Below are positions 34,999 through 44,110 of a stretch of 64,000 nucleotides of DNA, piece by piece. The notes under the pieces are model-generated. The model was not told the DNA's origin. It saw only the letters and a program-made list of their open reading frames with translations, and ran no database searches. Position 1 is the first letter of the stretch. The number at the start of each line of letters is the position of its first letter. A program made the position numbers and the translations under genes. Origin of the DNA: Gammaproteobacteria bacterium (GTDB taxonomy: Bacteria; Pseudomonadota; Gammaproteobacteria; Pseudomonadales; Pseudohongiellaceae); NCBI GenBank assembly GCA_030682575.1, contig JAUXNX010000003.1, positions 207,641 through 271,640 on the forward strand. The letters run 5' to 3'.

Positions 34999-36222
34999 AT
35001 GGCTGGTCTGCAGGACGGTAATGTCAATGAATCCCCGGCTCCTTCCAGGAGCGGATTCCGTTTGCCGATTGCTTCCGTGATTTCCCTCCCTGATGGCTCT
35101 GTTCGTTATGGTGGCCGCGTTGCCGCTGGCAGTGTTCGTGCCGGTGATGCCATGCGGCTGCTGCCGTCCGGCGTGCAGACCCGGGTTGCGACAGTGTTGC
35201 TGGAAGGAAATCCTGTAGAAGAAGCGTGGGCTGGCACTGGCATTGAATTGGTGCTGGCCGACGTGGTGGCCGCTCAACGTGGCGACGTACTTGCCACAGC
35301 GGATGCCCCTCCGGAGGTTGCCGATCAGTTTGAAGTGAGCCTGCTGTGGCTGGGTGCCAACCCCATGACTCCTGGGCGCCAGTACCTGATGAAACTGGCT
35401 TGTCATGAAGTCACTGCCACCATAACCGCCATCAAGCACCGCGAGGACCCGGCCACCGGCGCTCCCCTGGCTGCCAGGACCCTGAAATCCGGTGACACCG
35501 CCACCGTCAAGCTGGCGACAAACATTCCCATGGTTTTTGAACCCGCGAGTGTCAGTCGCATTCTGGGTGAGTTCACCCTTGCCGACAGGGTTACTGGTGA
35601 CACCGTTGGCACCGGGTCAATCGACTTTGCACTGCGCAGAGCGAGCAATATCCACTGGCAGGCACTGGAGCTGGACAAGGCGCGCCGTGCGCAACTCAAA
35701 GGCCAGCGGCCCCGCTGTATCTGGTTCACGGGCCTGTCGGGTTCGGGCAAGTCAACAATCGCCAACTTGCTGGAGAAGCGGCTGTATGCCGAGGGCAAAC
35801 ACACCTACTTGCTGGACGGCGACAATGTGCGCCACGGCTTGAACCGTGACCTGGGCTTTACGGAAGCAGACCGTGTGGAGAATATCCGCCGTGTGGGTGA
35901 GGTTGCCCGTTTGATGGTGGATGCCGGCCTGATCGTGCTGGTGAGTTTCATTTCGCCTTTCCGCTCGGAGCGGCGCATGGCCCGCGATCTGTTTGCAGAG
36001 GGTGAGTTTGTCGAAGTGTATGTGGACACCCCCATTGAGGAGTGCGAACGGCGCGATGTGAAGGGCTTGTATGCCAAGGCCCGCAAGGGCGAGTTGAAGA
36101 ATTTCACCGGCATCGACAGTCCTTATGAAGCGCCCGAGTCACCGCAAGTGCACATACGGGCCGCCATCGACGCCCCGGACTTGTGTGTGGAAAACATCCT
36201 GCGAGCACTGGACCAGCCATGA
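34999..36222 (+). CDS. cysC: APS kinase fused to CysN domains II/III, without the CysN GTPase domain
   Basis: A 407-residue protein. Residues about 1-215 match the EF-Tu-like domains II and III of sulfate adenylyltransferase subunit CysN ([52 protein letters not shown]). Residues about 225-405 are APS kinase with Walker [10 protein letters not shown] (Gly245) and the motifs [31 protein letters not shown] and [22 protein letters not shown]. Full CysNC proteins are about 600-640 residues and begin with a GTPase domain, which is absent here. The role would be PAPS synthesis for the local sulfotransferases. ATG 34999 is chosen (GAAAGG 8 bases before); GTG 34990 is possible. Confidence 0.9.
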   Translation: MAGLQDGNVNESPAPSRSGFRLPIASVISLPDGSVRYGGRVAAGSVRAGDAMRLLPSGVQTRVATVLLEGNPVEEAWAGTGIELVLADVVAAQRGDVLATADAPPEVADQFEVSLLWLGANPMTPGRQYLMKLACHEVTATITAIKHREDPATGAPLAARTLKSGDTATVKLATNIPMVFEPASVSRILGEFTLADRVTGDTVGTGSIDFALRRASNIHWQALELDKARRAQLKGQRPRCIWFTGLSGSGKSTIANLLEKRLYAEGKHTYLLDGDNVRHGLNRDLGFTEADRVENIRRVGEVARLMVDAGLIVLVSFISPFRSERRMARDLFAEGEFVEVYVDTPIEECERRDVKGLYAKARKGELKNFTGIDSPYEAPESPQVHIRAAIDAPDLCVENILRALDQP

Positions 36223-37628
36223 GCGTAGAAGGCGAAAAGCCGGTTGTCTGTATCGTCGGCGGGGGTTTCAGCGGAGTGGCGTTGGCGTGGCAGTTGCTCA
36301 ATATCCTGCAGCGTCCCACCAGAATCGTTCTGATCAACAAGGGCAGCCAGATTGGCCGGGGGATGGCCTACGGCACCCCTTCGCCGCATCACCTGTTGAA
36401 TGTTCCGGCCGGGCGCATGGGCTTGAGCCCTGACGACGAACAGGGCTTTTTGCGCTATCTGCACGGCCTGGGGCTGCCGTTCTCTGGCAGTGACTTTGTG
36501 CCTCGCACGCTCTATGGCGCCTACCTTGAGCGTTCACTGGGCGAGGCGCGGGCTGCCGCAGAACCCAGAGGCATGGAGCTGATCCTGCACAACGCCGGCG
36601 TTACGGGGATCATGCAAACGGCTGACAATCAGCACGAAGTGGTGTTGGACGTCGGGACTTCAATAACAGCAAAAGCGGTCGTGCTGGCCCTGGGTAACTT
36701 TGCCTCCAAACCCCCGCTGCAACAACCGGGCCTGCAGTGGAACGAGAGCGGCCTGCATGTTTCTGCCTGGGCACCAGCGGGCTTTGATGTCGGTGGAATC
36801 AACGATCCGGTTCTGCTGCTGGGTTGCGGTTTGACGGCGTTTGATGTGTTGCTGCAGTTGCGCCATCAGGGGCATCGAGGCACGGTGACGATGTTGTCTC
36901 GGCGTGGTCTGCTGGCGCAGGCGCATCGTCAGCTGGAGGTCGCACCACCGCAAGGTATCGTCAGTCAGGATATTCTGCAGGGGGTGACCTCGATTCGAAC
37001 CATGCTCCGCACGGTACGCGAGATGATACGCAGCGCAGAACTGCAGGGGCATGACTGGCGTGATGTGATCGGCGGTCTGCGGGCGGCCACGCCGCGATTG
37101 TGGAAGCAGTTGCCGGTTGCAGAGCGGCGCCGGTTTCTTCGCCATCTGGCTCCGTACTGGGATACACATCGCCATCGTGCCGCTGTGCCCATTGCGCGTC
37201 AGGTACAGCAGGAGCTGGGCAGTGGCATCCTGAAGATCAAGGCTGGCAGATTGCTGGCGCTGCGACGGGAAGGTGAGAGCTGGCAAGCCGACATTTGCGG
37301 TCGGGGAGCGAGTGGTATCCAGACACTGACTGCCGCCATGATTGTGAATTGCACAGGACCTTCTTCCGATCTCGAAAGCGTGAAAGACCCTCTCATCTCC
37401 TCACTGGTGCAACAGGGTCGGCTTTGTGCCGATCCGATCGGGATTGGGGTGGAGGTTGACGAGGAGTATCGCCTGCTGGACAACAAGGGTGCCGGGCAGC
37501 CAGGCTTTTTCTATGTTGGGCCTCTGCTGCGGGCGGGGCTGTGGGAAGCAACTGCGGTGCCTGAGCTGCGCATGCATGCAGCGCGTGCGGCGCGGATCAT
37601 CAAGGATCAAACAAGCGACAAGGGGTAA
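36219..37628 (+). CDS. FAD/NAD(P)-binding oxidoreductase
   Basis: A 469-residue flavoprotein. The N-terminal dinucleotide fold is [19 protein letters not shown], followed by the FAD_NAD_binding_9-type motif [22 protein letters not shown] second nucleotide-binding region is [19 protein letters not shown], and [12 protein letters not shown] lies near the C-terminus. These proteins resemble lysine/ornithine N-hydroxylase relatives and uncharacterised FAD-NAD(P) proteins found in biosynthetic clusters. The start overlaps the APS-kinase stop by 4 bases (ATGA). The substrate is unknown. Confidence 0.85.
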   Translation: MSVEGEKPVVCIVGGGFSGVALAWQLLNILQRPTRIVLINKGSQIGRGMAYGTPSPHHLLNVPAGRMGLSPDDEQGFLRYLHGLGLPFSGSDFVPRTLYGAYLERSLGEARAAAEPRGMELILHNAGVTGIMQTADNQHEVVLDVGTSITAKAVVLALGNFASKPPLQQPGLQWNESGLHVSAWAPAGFDVGGINDPVLLLGCGLTAFDVLLQLRHQGHRGTVTMLSRRGLLAQAHRQLEVAPPQGIVSQDILQGVTSIRTMLRTVREMIRSAELQGHDWRDVIGGLRAATPRLWKQLPVAERRRFLRHLAPYWDTHRHRAAVPIARQVQQELGSGILKIKAGRLLALRREGESWQADICGRGASGIQTLTAAMIVNCTGPSSDLESVKDPLISSLVQQGRLCADPIGIGVEVDEEYRLLDNKGAGQPGFFYVGPLLRAGLWEATAVPELRMHAARAARIIKDQTSDKG

Positions 37629-37630
37629 GA

Positions 37631-39160
37631 ATGAGCGATTGGACGGCGGGATATGTTGCGGATATTGACTACACCTATGGCTACTATGCGGAGCTGAATC
37701 CGCTGCGATTGAGGCTGGCGTTTCTTCAGAACGGATTGGTGTGCCCGGAGGTCGGTACAGCCTGTGAACTGGGTTTCGGCCAGGGCTTGAGTACCAATCT
37801 GCACGCGGCGGCATCAATCACGCGCTGGTACGGTACAGACTTCAATCCGGCTCAAGCCGGCTTTGCACAGGAATTGGCAAGGTTTTCCGGTGCGACCATG
37901 AGCGACGACAGTTTTGCAGAATTTGCGGAACGCTCCGATCTGCCCGAGTTCGACTACATCGGTCTGCATGGCATCTGGAGCTGGGTCTCGGATGAGAACC
38001 GTTCGGTGATCGTGGATTTCATCCGCAAGAAACTCAAGGTCGGTGGCGTACTGTACATCAGCTATAACACCCAGCCTGGCTGGTCAGGGTTTGCTCCCAT
38101 CCGGCAGCTGTTTTCAGCCCATGCCGAAGTGATGGGGACGCAGGGGCAGGGTGTTTTGGGAAGGGTCAGCGGTGCTGTCGAATTCGCTGAAAAGCTGTTT
38201 GCGGTCAATCCTCTTTACCTGCAAGTCAATCCACTGGTAATCGAGCGTTTCAACAAGGCCAAGGGCTTGAACCCGCACTATCTCGCTCACGAATATTTCA
38301 ACCGCGACTGGCATCCCATGTACTTTCGTGACATGGCTGGCTGGCTTGAGGCCGCCAAACTGCAGTTCGCCTGTTCAGCACACTACCTGGACCATGTAGA
38401 AGGGCTCAACCTCAAGGAAGAGCAACGGGCGTTTCTCAAGGAAATTCCCGATCCGCTGTTTCGCGAAGGTGTGCGCGACTTCATGGTGAATCAGCAGTTC
38501 CGCCGCGACTACTGGGTGCGCGGGGCGCGCAAACTCAGTCTGCTGGAACAGATGGATGCCATCCGCGCGGAAAGGGTGGTTCTGTCAACGCATCGTGCCA
38601 GTGTGTCACTCAAGGTGACGGGGTCGCTGGGTGAAGCGTCCATGAGCGAGGACATCTACAACCCGATTCTGGACCTGCTGGCGGACTATCAGCCACGCAC
38701 GATTGCGGAGATCGAACAGGCTCTGGTGGGCGAGACCATGAGCTTTGTCAATTTGATGCAGGCCATCATGGTATTGGCAGGAGCGGGTCACATCGCGTCG
38801 GTACAGAAGGCCGAAGTGATCGAAGCCCAGCGCCCCCGCACGGACAGTCTGAACCAGTATCTGATGAAGAAGGCCAGAGGCAACAGCGAGCTGGGTCATC
38901 TGGCCAGCCCGGTGACAGGCGGCGGTGTTGCGGTGGGTCGGTTTCAGCAGTTATTCCTGCTGGCGCTGCTATCTGGCAAGACCAAGCCTGAGGAGTGGGC
39001 GGCATTCGCCTGGCGCAGTCTCGTTGCAACGGGGCAGAAACTGATCAAGGAGGGGGTTGCGCTGGAGTCCGAGAAGGACAGTCTGGTTGAGCTGACTTCT
39101 CTGGCAGATGCCTTCGCCGAGAAACAACTGCCAGTCATGAAAGCCCTGCAGATTGTGTAA
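37631..39160 (+). CDS. SAM-dependent methyltransferase with regulatory domain
   Basis: A 509-residue protein starting 2 bases after the previous stop. The SAM-binding motif I is ACELGFGQGLSTNLHAAAS, followed by YGTDFNPAQAGFAQ and LPEFDYIGLHGIWSWVSDENR. The middle and C-terminal parts match the methyltransferase regulatory domain type (MethyTransf_Reg) with a long helical C-terminus. Its close coupling to the oxidoreductase and APS kinase suggests the same pathway. It is the last plus-strand gene of the cluster and faces two minus-strand genes. Confidence 0.85.
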   Translation: MSDWTAGYVADIDYTYGYYAELNPLRLRLAFLQNGLVCPEVGTACELGFGQGLSTNLHAAASITRWYGTDFNPAQAGFAQELARFSGATMSDDSFAEFAERSDLPEFDYIGLHGIWSWVSDENRSVIVDFIRKKLKVGGVLYISYNTQPGWSGFAPIRQLFSAHAEVMGTQGQGVLGRVSGAVEFAEKLFAVNPLYLQVNPLVIERFNKAKGLNPHYLAHEYFNRDWHPMYFRDMAGWLEAAKLQFACSAHYLDHVEGLNLKEEQRAFLKEIPDPLFREGVRDFMVNQQFRRDYWVRGARKLSLLEQMDAIRAERVVLSTHRASVSLKVTGSLGEASMSEDIYNPILDLLADYQPRTIAEIEQALVGETMSFVNLMQAIMVLAGAGHIASVQKAEVIEAQRPRTDSLNQYLMKKARGNSELGHLASPVTGGGVAVGRFQQLFLLALLSGKTKPEEWAAFAWRSLVATGQKLIKEGVALESEKDSLVELTSLADAFAEKQLPVMKALQIV

Positions 39161-39195
39161 TGCAGCTTGTGCCTGGCACTGCTGAAAGCTCACGC

Positions 39196-39687
39196 TCAAT
39201 GCAGTGCCAGTTGCGCCTTTCCCGGTTCCCCGGCTTCCATCCAATCCGGCCACAGGTCTTTGGGCCACCCCGCTCTGAGCCATTGCATTTGCGTAATACT
39301 CAGCCATTGACGCAGTTGTTGTGTGGGTAGCTGCAGGCGCTGCTGCTCCTGCCCGGGAGCCCGGAACGTCAACTGCAGAAAACCTTTCTCGTGATTGACA
39401 TCCACTGCATGCACCAGCCAGGAAGGCGTGTCCTCCTGCTGTTTGACAGGGGGTTCCGGTGCCATGCCTGCCTTGGCCGCCTGCTGCGCGAAGCTCTGCA
39501 CGATCGTCGCTGGCATCGCCTTGTCGGCTTGTTGCTCCAACCATTTGAACAGATGGGGTAATAGTCGTTGCAGCAGCTTGGCTGTCAACCAGAGCACGAT
39601 GGCATTGCCGTCCTCGGTCTCTCCGGTCAACCGCATGCGGTCTTCCATGTCGATGTATTCAGTGGTGATGCGCTTGAGTTCTGACAT
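39196..39687 (-). CDS. Hypothetical protein adjacent to sapC
   Basis: A 163-residue protein that I do not recognise. It has no signal peptide or membrane segment, is rich in Gln, Leu and Trp, and starts SELKRITTEYIDMEDRMRLTGETEDG, like a small beta-rich cytoplasmic protein. It begins 3 bases after the SapC-family stop on the same strand, so the two form a pair and are probably translated together. Confidence 0.6.
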   Translation of the reverse strand: MSELKRITTEYIDMEDRMRLTGETEDGNAIVLWLTAKLLQRLLPHLFKWLEQQADKAMPATIVQSFAQQAAKAGMAPEPPVKQQEDTPSWLVHAVDVNHEKGFLQLTFRAPGQEQQRLQLPTQQLRQWLSITQMQWLRAGWPKDLWPDWMEAGEPGKAQLALH

Positions 39688-39690
39688 CGC

Positions 39691-40467
39691 TTACAAGTTA
39701 CCAAAGTTGATGTTGCCGTCGTCGTTCAGGAAGTCCAGGTTCAGTTCCGCTGGCATTGCCGGCGCGGACTTGTTGTGGAATTGGGTGAGTTGACCGAGGC
39801 GCTGAATGTTCTGCATCGAGAATATCTGGCAATAGATGAAGGGTAGAAAACCGGATACCTGCAACTCCTTGAGAGTTTCAGCGGGCAAGGCTTTCAATGC
39901 GGCTTCGTCGATTCGGTGCAAACCATTGACGCGCAGGTTCTTGCCATCCTTTTCCACGGAAATTGGCCAGGGCTGGATGAGAGAGTATTTCTTCAGCATC
40001 TCGCCAAAGCGCTCCGTGGCAATACGATCCTGAGTAACCTTGGTCAGAAAATCGAGGACGTCCTTCACAGTCTTGCCGGGCTTGCCGTCTTCATCGAAAA
40101 AGATCTCGCCATCGGTGCTGTCTGTAAGCAGACCGCTGTCCGCATTGAAACAGAGGACGTGTTGCTTCTGATCGGTGTTCGCCAGCGCAAAGGGGTAGGC
40201 CCGATAACTCGCCGGCATGTACCCGAACAGCCACTGGCCCTGAGCGTTAATGAGCAGGTTTCGATTGTCTCCCAGACCCTGAACGGCGACGGGGTGGTAA
40301 TGATCCCTGATTTCCATGAAGCCGATGGCAAGGCTCGTCTGCGCCATGGGCATTTCATGCAGCACCAGCGGGCACACATTATCCTGCGCGGCGAACAGAT
40401 AGTGAGCAGGGCGATTCCAGCGTTTGCTGGCATGGGTATTGATGGTAATGGGTTGAAAATCAGGCAC
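39691..40467 (-). CDS. sapC: SapC-family S-layer-related protein
   Basis: A 258-residue protein of the SapC family, named from the Campylobacter fetus S-layer locus. The recognisable core is RPAHYLFAAQDNVCPLVLHEMP, FMEIRDHYHPVAVQGLGDNRNLLIN, QWLFGYMPASYRAYPFAL and DEDGKPGKTVKDVLDFL. It has no signal peptide, so it is probably cytoplasmic. The biochemical role is unknown in the family. Its presence supports reading the 21.6-kb gene as an S-layer-type protein. A CRP-like palindrome sits 59 bases before its start. Confidence 0.85.
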   Translation of the reverse strand: MPDFQPITINTHASKRWNRPAHYLFAAQDNVCPLVLHEMPMAQTSLAIGFMEIRDHYHPVAVQGLGDNRNLLINAQGQWLFGYMPASYRAYPFALANTDQKQHVLCFNADSGLLTDSTDGEIFFDEDGKPGKTVKDVLDFLTKVTQDRIATERFGEMLKKYSLIQPWPISVEKDGKNLRVNGLHRIDEAALKALPAETLKELQVSGFLPFIYCQIFSMQNIQRLGQLTQFHNKSAPAMPAELNLDFLNDDGNINFGNL

Positions 40468-40526
40468 GATATTTCCTTCTCTGGATCACGACACGTGGAT
40501 CACTGCTGCGGGTTTGAAATTCTGCG

Positions 40527-40542
40527 AGTGACTGTAGTCAAT
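40527..40542. promoter_or_regulatory. CRP-like operator between sapC and a divergent exported-protein gene
   Basis: AGTGACTGTAGTCAAT contains the inverted repeat TGACT-GT-AGTCA and matches 12 of 16 bases of the perfect palindrome before the S-layer-like gene. It lies 59 bases before the sapC start (minus) and 89 bases before ATG 40632 (plus). It is the weakest of the three sites; joint control is inference. Confidence 0.45.
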
Positions 40543-40593
40543 CCTCTCTCCGGTGTCCACCCGCGTCCCTGGTGATGCTGATACACACTTCAG

Positions 40594-40633
40594 CCAAACA
40601 ATTTTTGAAGCACCTCAGTCAAAGGAGTACCAT
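40594..40633 (+). repeat. 40-base direct repeat, copy 1, containing a ribosome site and start
   Basis: Begins CCAAACAATTTTTGAAGC and ends GTCAAAGGAGTACCAT. It matches 43217-43255 at about 35 of 40 positions with one gap. In this copy AAAGGAG is followed by an ATG at 40632 that opens a long frame. Confidence 0.8.
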
Positions 40634-41426
40634 GCCAGCGAAGCAGACGGACTTTGATGGTCAATCGCCAGTAGCCGACTGTTTACTCAGACGGCTGTTC
40701 ACAAGAGTACACGCAATGATCAAGCACACCCTTTCAGGCATGATATTCGCCCCTCTGCTGTTGCTCGCAAGTACCTCGCTGACGGCACAGAATCTGACCC
40801 TGTTTGAATCCGTTGCAGGTGATGTGCCTGTGGAGCGACCCGAAGGCCTTCAGGGGCGGGAAGAGCAGCGCAATCTCGCATCTTCGCCAGCATTCACTCT
40901 TGTGGGTACCAGCCGCATAGGGGGCAAGCAGCGGGCAACGCTGGTGAGCAGCAGTGGCGAGATCGTGAAAGTGGATTCAACGCCCGGCAGTGCCCCGGAA
41001 ATTCCAAACCATTCCGGCTATCGCGTGATGGAGATTGGTCCTCGTAGCGTGATCATCGCCGGCCCCGCCGGCACGCCCTGTGTGGCAGCGCAGGACAAGG
41101 GAGTCAGTTGCAGTGCCACTGGCCTGAGTCAACTGACACTGGCAACTGCAGCGCCAGTACCGCCCGGCAATGCTGTGGTGGCCAACAACAATGCAGACCC
41201 CGCAGCCTTCCAGGATGCAGCAGGCAATATTCCGGGAGACAATCCCTTTGCCGCCGCATTGCGCGCAGCGGCCGCTGCCGAAGCCAATGGCAATGCAGCC
41301 AATGGGCAGCCTCAGGGGGCCTTCGCTGGAGAGCGTTTTCAGCCACGTCGCATCGGGCCGGATGAAATACCGCCAGGCATGCGGGTAGTGCGCACGCCTT
41401 TCGGGGACCGTCTGGTTGAGCTGTAA
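40632..41426 (+). CDS. Hypothetical exported protein
   Basis: A protein of unknown function, about 264 residues from ATG 40632 (AGGAG 5 bases upstream) or 236 from ATG 40716. The second start directly gives a normal signal peptide (MIKHTLSGMIFAPLLLLASTSLTAQ); the first adds 28 residues before it. The mature part is Ala/Pro/Gly/Asn-rich and low in complexity, with a short conserved-looking tail (DEIPPGMRVVRTPFGDRLVEL in part). It is divergent from sapC and shares the CRP-like intergenic region, so it may be a periplasmic or surface partner of the S-layer system. Confidence 0.65.
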   Translation: MPAKQTDFDGQSPVADCLLRRLFTRVHAMIKHTLSGMIFAPLLLLASTSLTAQNLTLFESVAGDVPVERPEGLQGREEQRNLASSPAFTLVGTSRIGGKQRATLVSSSGEIVKVDSTPGSAPEIPNHSGYRVMEIGPRSVIIAGPAGTPCVAAQDKGVSCSATGLSQLTLATAAPVPPGNAVVANNNADPAAFQDAAGNIPGDNPFAAALRAAAAAEANGNAANGQPQGAFAGERFQPRRIGPDEIPPGMRVVRTPFGDRLVEL

Positions 41427-41481
41427 GCCAGTCCATCGCAGATTGCTCAAGCAAAGACAGTTGGTTTGAAGTAACCGGTTT

Positions 41482-43140
41482 TCAGCCGATCTTCGGATTC
41501 GGAGTAATCAGCACCAGATCAAATTTCCACAACCATGCAAGCACCCGCATGCCAGGCGCAGTGGTGAGCTGCGTACTTGCCAGCAGCGCTTGCACGGTGA
41601 TGCCCGGGTGTTTGATCACCTCCTCCAGCAGTATCCATAAAGCCTCCCTGGGCAACAGCGTGGGGTCCACTCCGAAGCTGACCATCGTCAGCGTCAGCAG
41701 CGGTGTCAGTCTTGCAGCGGCATCGGGTTTTGCGGCGACAGTCCAGTTCACCCCAAGTGTGTGCGTTGAGAAATGGGCGAAACGGTGTGTGGCATCGGCG
41801 CGTTGCGGCCAGGGCTGTGCTACTGCAGGCGCACACGCTCTGCGAATGGTCGACAACTCCCTGGCAAGCTCGTCATAACGTTTGAGTATGATCGGCCAGT
41901 CGAATTCCTGTTGCGCACGCCGTTGTCCAGCAGTTGCGAGCGTCTTCCGTAATTCAGGCTGTGTGGCAAGGCGCCGAAATGTCTCGGCAATGCCGTCTGG
42001 CTCCACCACGGTAGCAAGTGAATGACGGCCTATATAGTAGTCATAAGTGTCAATGCCAAGGGCATGGTGCAGCGCCAGATCAGCACCTGTTCCGGCGGGT
42101 GGCTGGACAGTGGGAACACGAAACCCGTCGATGCCATCGCGCACCGTATCCTGATAACCGTTCCAGTCTGATACCACTACGGGTAGCCCCGCTGCCATGG
42201 CTTCCACAGGAGTCAGACCGAAGGTTTCCTGCATGTTGTCAGACAGGGATACAAAGACATCAGCACCCTGCCAGGCTTTTCGATACTGATCTTCGTCCTG
42301 TCCATTGACCCACAGGAATCGCACATCAGGGGCGAGCGACTGCTGCGCCGTTGCATAGGCATGTCTTGTCCCATCGTTCGGAAACACACCGGCCTCCACA
42401 CAGATGACCTTTACCTCGCCGGTGATTTTCTGCAATGCCTGGTACATGGGGGCCGGGTTGGCCTTGGCGTGGAATGAGAGTCGGCCCGCAAACAGGAAGA
42501 CGATCTCATCTTCCGCCAGACCCAGCGCGGTACGCGCAGCGGCGCGATCGGAGTCTTGGCTGGCAAACGCCGGGGCATCCACTCCAAGCGGAATGACAGG
42601 TAGTTGCACATCCACGAAACGAGTGGCGCCAATGTTCTGATGCCAGTATCTGCGCATTTCCTCGTGCAGGGTCGTGACAAGCTTCCTGGCGGCTGTGGAG
42701 GTGCAGATGAGAGCATCCCAGGGTTGAAAGGGGGGCAGGATCAGATTGGCGACTTCATCCATTGCGGTTGTTGACGACAGAGTATGGGTCACGCCCATGA
42801 TGCTGAAAGCGGCCGGATTCAATGCGCTGCGCATCGCCGCCAGTTCTCTGGAGGGAGGTGACGGGTAATAGAGCGCGCCTGCCCGACTTGCCGCCTGGCT
42901 ATCGGGCAAACTGCTCCAGTGAATCCTGCCCTTGAAACCGTCCGCACTCAGCTGCTCATACATGGCCTGGCCGGCTGGCCCACCAACACCGATGCCGGCG
43001 ATGGTTTCACGGGGCCAGGTACGGGCGACCCCTTTCATGAAGGCCTTGCCTGCCGCTTGTCTTCCCATGATCCTGGTTGCCGTTGAATAGGGCTCGCTGG
43101 CAAAGAAAATGGCGAAATTCAGAGTGCTTGATTGATTCAT
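41482..43140 (-). CDS. Glycosyltransferase, GT4-like
   Basis: A 552-residue glycosyltransferase of the GT-B fold. The catalytic half shows FLFAGRLSFHAKANP, VRFLWVNGQDEDQYRKAW, SLSDNMQETFGLTPVEAMAAGLP and VVVSDWNGYQDTVRDGIDGF. The N-terminal 200 residues bind the acceptor. About 110 C-terminal residues beyond the GT4 domain are helical and of unknown role. It is an isolated minus-strand gene between two plus-strand genes, flanked by copies of a 40-base direct repeat. Confidence 0.85.
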   Translation of the reverse strand: MNQSSTLNFAIFFASEPYSTATRIMGRQAAGKAFMKGVARTWPRETIAGIGVGGPAGQAMYEQLSADGFKGRIHWSSLPDSQAASRAGALYYPSPPSRELAAMRSALNPAAFSIMGVTHTLSSTTAMDEVANLILPPFQPWDALICTSTAARKLVTTLHEEMRRYWHQNIGATRFVDVQLPVIPLGVDAPAFASQDSDRAAARTALGLAEDEIVFLFAGRLSFHAKANPAPMYQALQKITGEVKVICVEAGVFPNDGTRHAYATAQQSLAPDVRFLWVNGQDEDQYRKAWQGADVFVSLSDNMQETFGLTPVEAMAAGLPVVVSDWNGYQDTVRDGIDGFRVPTVQPPAGTGADLALHHALGIDTYDYYIGRHSLATVVEPDGIAETFRRLATQPELRKTLATAGQRRAQQEFDWPIILKRYDELARELSTIRRACAPAVAQPWPQRADATHRFAHFSTHTLGVNWTVAAKPDAAARLTPLLTLTMVSFGVDPTLLPREALWILLEEVIKHPGITVQALLASTQLTTAPGMRVLAWLWKFDLVLITPNPKIG

Positions 43141-43216
43141 TCATTCCTCGCAGGCGGCAGTGAGTCCAGGTGTCGGCAGATATGATCGCAAGTTTTGTCC
43201 AGCAAGGTCCGAGTGT

Positions 43217-43255
43217 CCAAACAATTTTGAAGCCCTACCGTCAAAGGAGTACCAT
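43217..43255 (+). repeat. 40-base direct repeat, copy 2
   Basis: Matches 40594-40633 (about 35 of 40 positions, one gap), including GTCAAAGGAGTACCAT. Here the codon that is ATG in copy 1 is effectively lost (CCATCG instead of CCATGC), and a TGA follows in that frame. The GT2 gene starts just downstream, using the same AGGAG. Confidence 0.8.
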
Positions 43256-43267
43256 CGCCCCGTGACC

Positions 43268-44110
43268 ATGATTCCTCCTCATCCTTCTTCGCTCTCTGTT
43301 TCCGTTGTCGTGTACAAGACGGATCCTGCGGTGCTGCTTGCGACATTGCGATCAGTGCTGGCAGCAGCCCAATTCGCGAAAAGCAGCGGCCGGCTTTCCC
43401 GACTGACCATTGACGTGATTCACAACGCGCACAGTGATGCTGCATTCTCCACCTTGATTGGCACGATCATGCAGGAGGCGGCTGCACAGGAAGCTGGTTT
43501 CAGACTCTTCGAGGGCCACGGCAATGTTGGCTATGGCCGCGGCCACAATCTTTCCATTCTGCAAACGACAGCGGACTACCATCTGGTGCTGAACCCCGAC
43601 GTCACACTTTCTGTCGAGAGTCTCGCGCAGGGATTGCAGTACCTGCAGCAGACTCCGAACGTGGTGGCACTGAGCCCTGCCGTGCGCGATGGCGATGGCA
43701 ACAAGCAGTATGTGTGCAAACGCTTTCCTTCAGTGCTGGATTTTCTGCTGCGTGGTTTCGCGCCCGGATTCATCAGGAATTTTTTCGAGGCACGGCTGGC
43801 GCGATATGAAATGCGTGAACTCTCCGAGCAACAGGCCAGCACCAACATTCCCATCATCAGCGGTTGCTTCATGTTGTTCCGCACATCAGTGTTGCAGGCC
43901 GTCAATGGCTTCGACGAAAACTATTTTCTGTACTTCGAGGATTTCGATCTGTCGCTGCGTGCACATGACAAAGGTGCTCTTGCCTATGTGCCCGACATAC
44001 ATATCACGCACCTGGGCGGGAATGCTGCACGGAAAGGGATTGCACACATTTTCATGTTTGTCCGTTCGGGCATTCGTTTCTACAACACACACGGATGGAA
44101 GTGGCTGTGA
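43268..44110 (+). CDS. Glycosyltransferase family 2 (rhamnosyltransferase-like)
   Basis: A GT-A fold glycosyltransferase of about 280 residues. It begins SLSVSVVVYKTDPAVLLATL, with the metal-binding region YHLVLNPDVTLSVESLAQGL and the acceptor-side motif ISGCFMLFRTSVLQAVNGFDENYFLYFEDFDLSLR (in part; FEDFDL is the typical E/D-rich motif). The closest known style is WbbL-like rhamnosyltransferases, which fits the rml genes downstream. GTG 43262 is an alternative start closer to AGGAG at 43245. The stop overlaps the next gene. Confidence 0.85.
   Translation: MIPPHPSSLSVSVVVYKTDPAVLLATLRSVLAAAQFAKSSGRLSRLTIDVIHNAHSDAAFSTLIGTIMQEAAAQEAGFRLFEGHGNVGYGRGHNLSILQTTADYHLVLNPDVTLSVESLAQGLQYLQQTPNVVALSPAVRDGDGNKQYVCKRFPSVLDFLLRGFAPGFIRNFFEARLARYEMRELSEQQASTNIPIISGCFMLFRTSVLQAVNGFDENYFLYFEDFDLSLRAHDKGALAYVPDIHITHLGGNAARKGIAHIFMFVRSGIRFYNTHGWKWL

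Noticed and set aside
40594..43255. Direct-repeat-bounded segment considered as an insertion sequence
   Set aside because: There is no transposase, no terminal inverted repeat and the flanking repeats are diverged, so it is reported only as a possible recombination trace.
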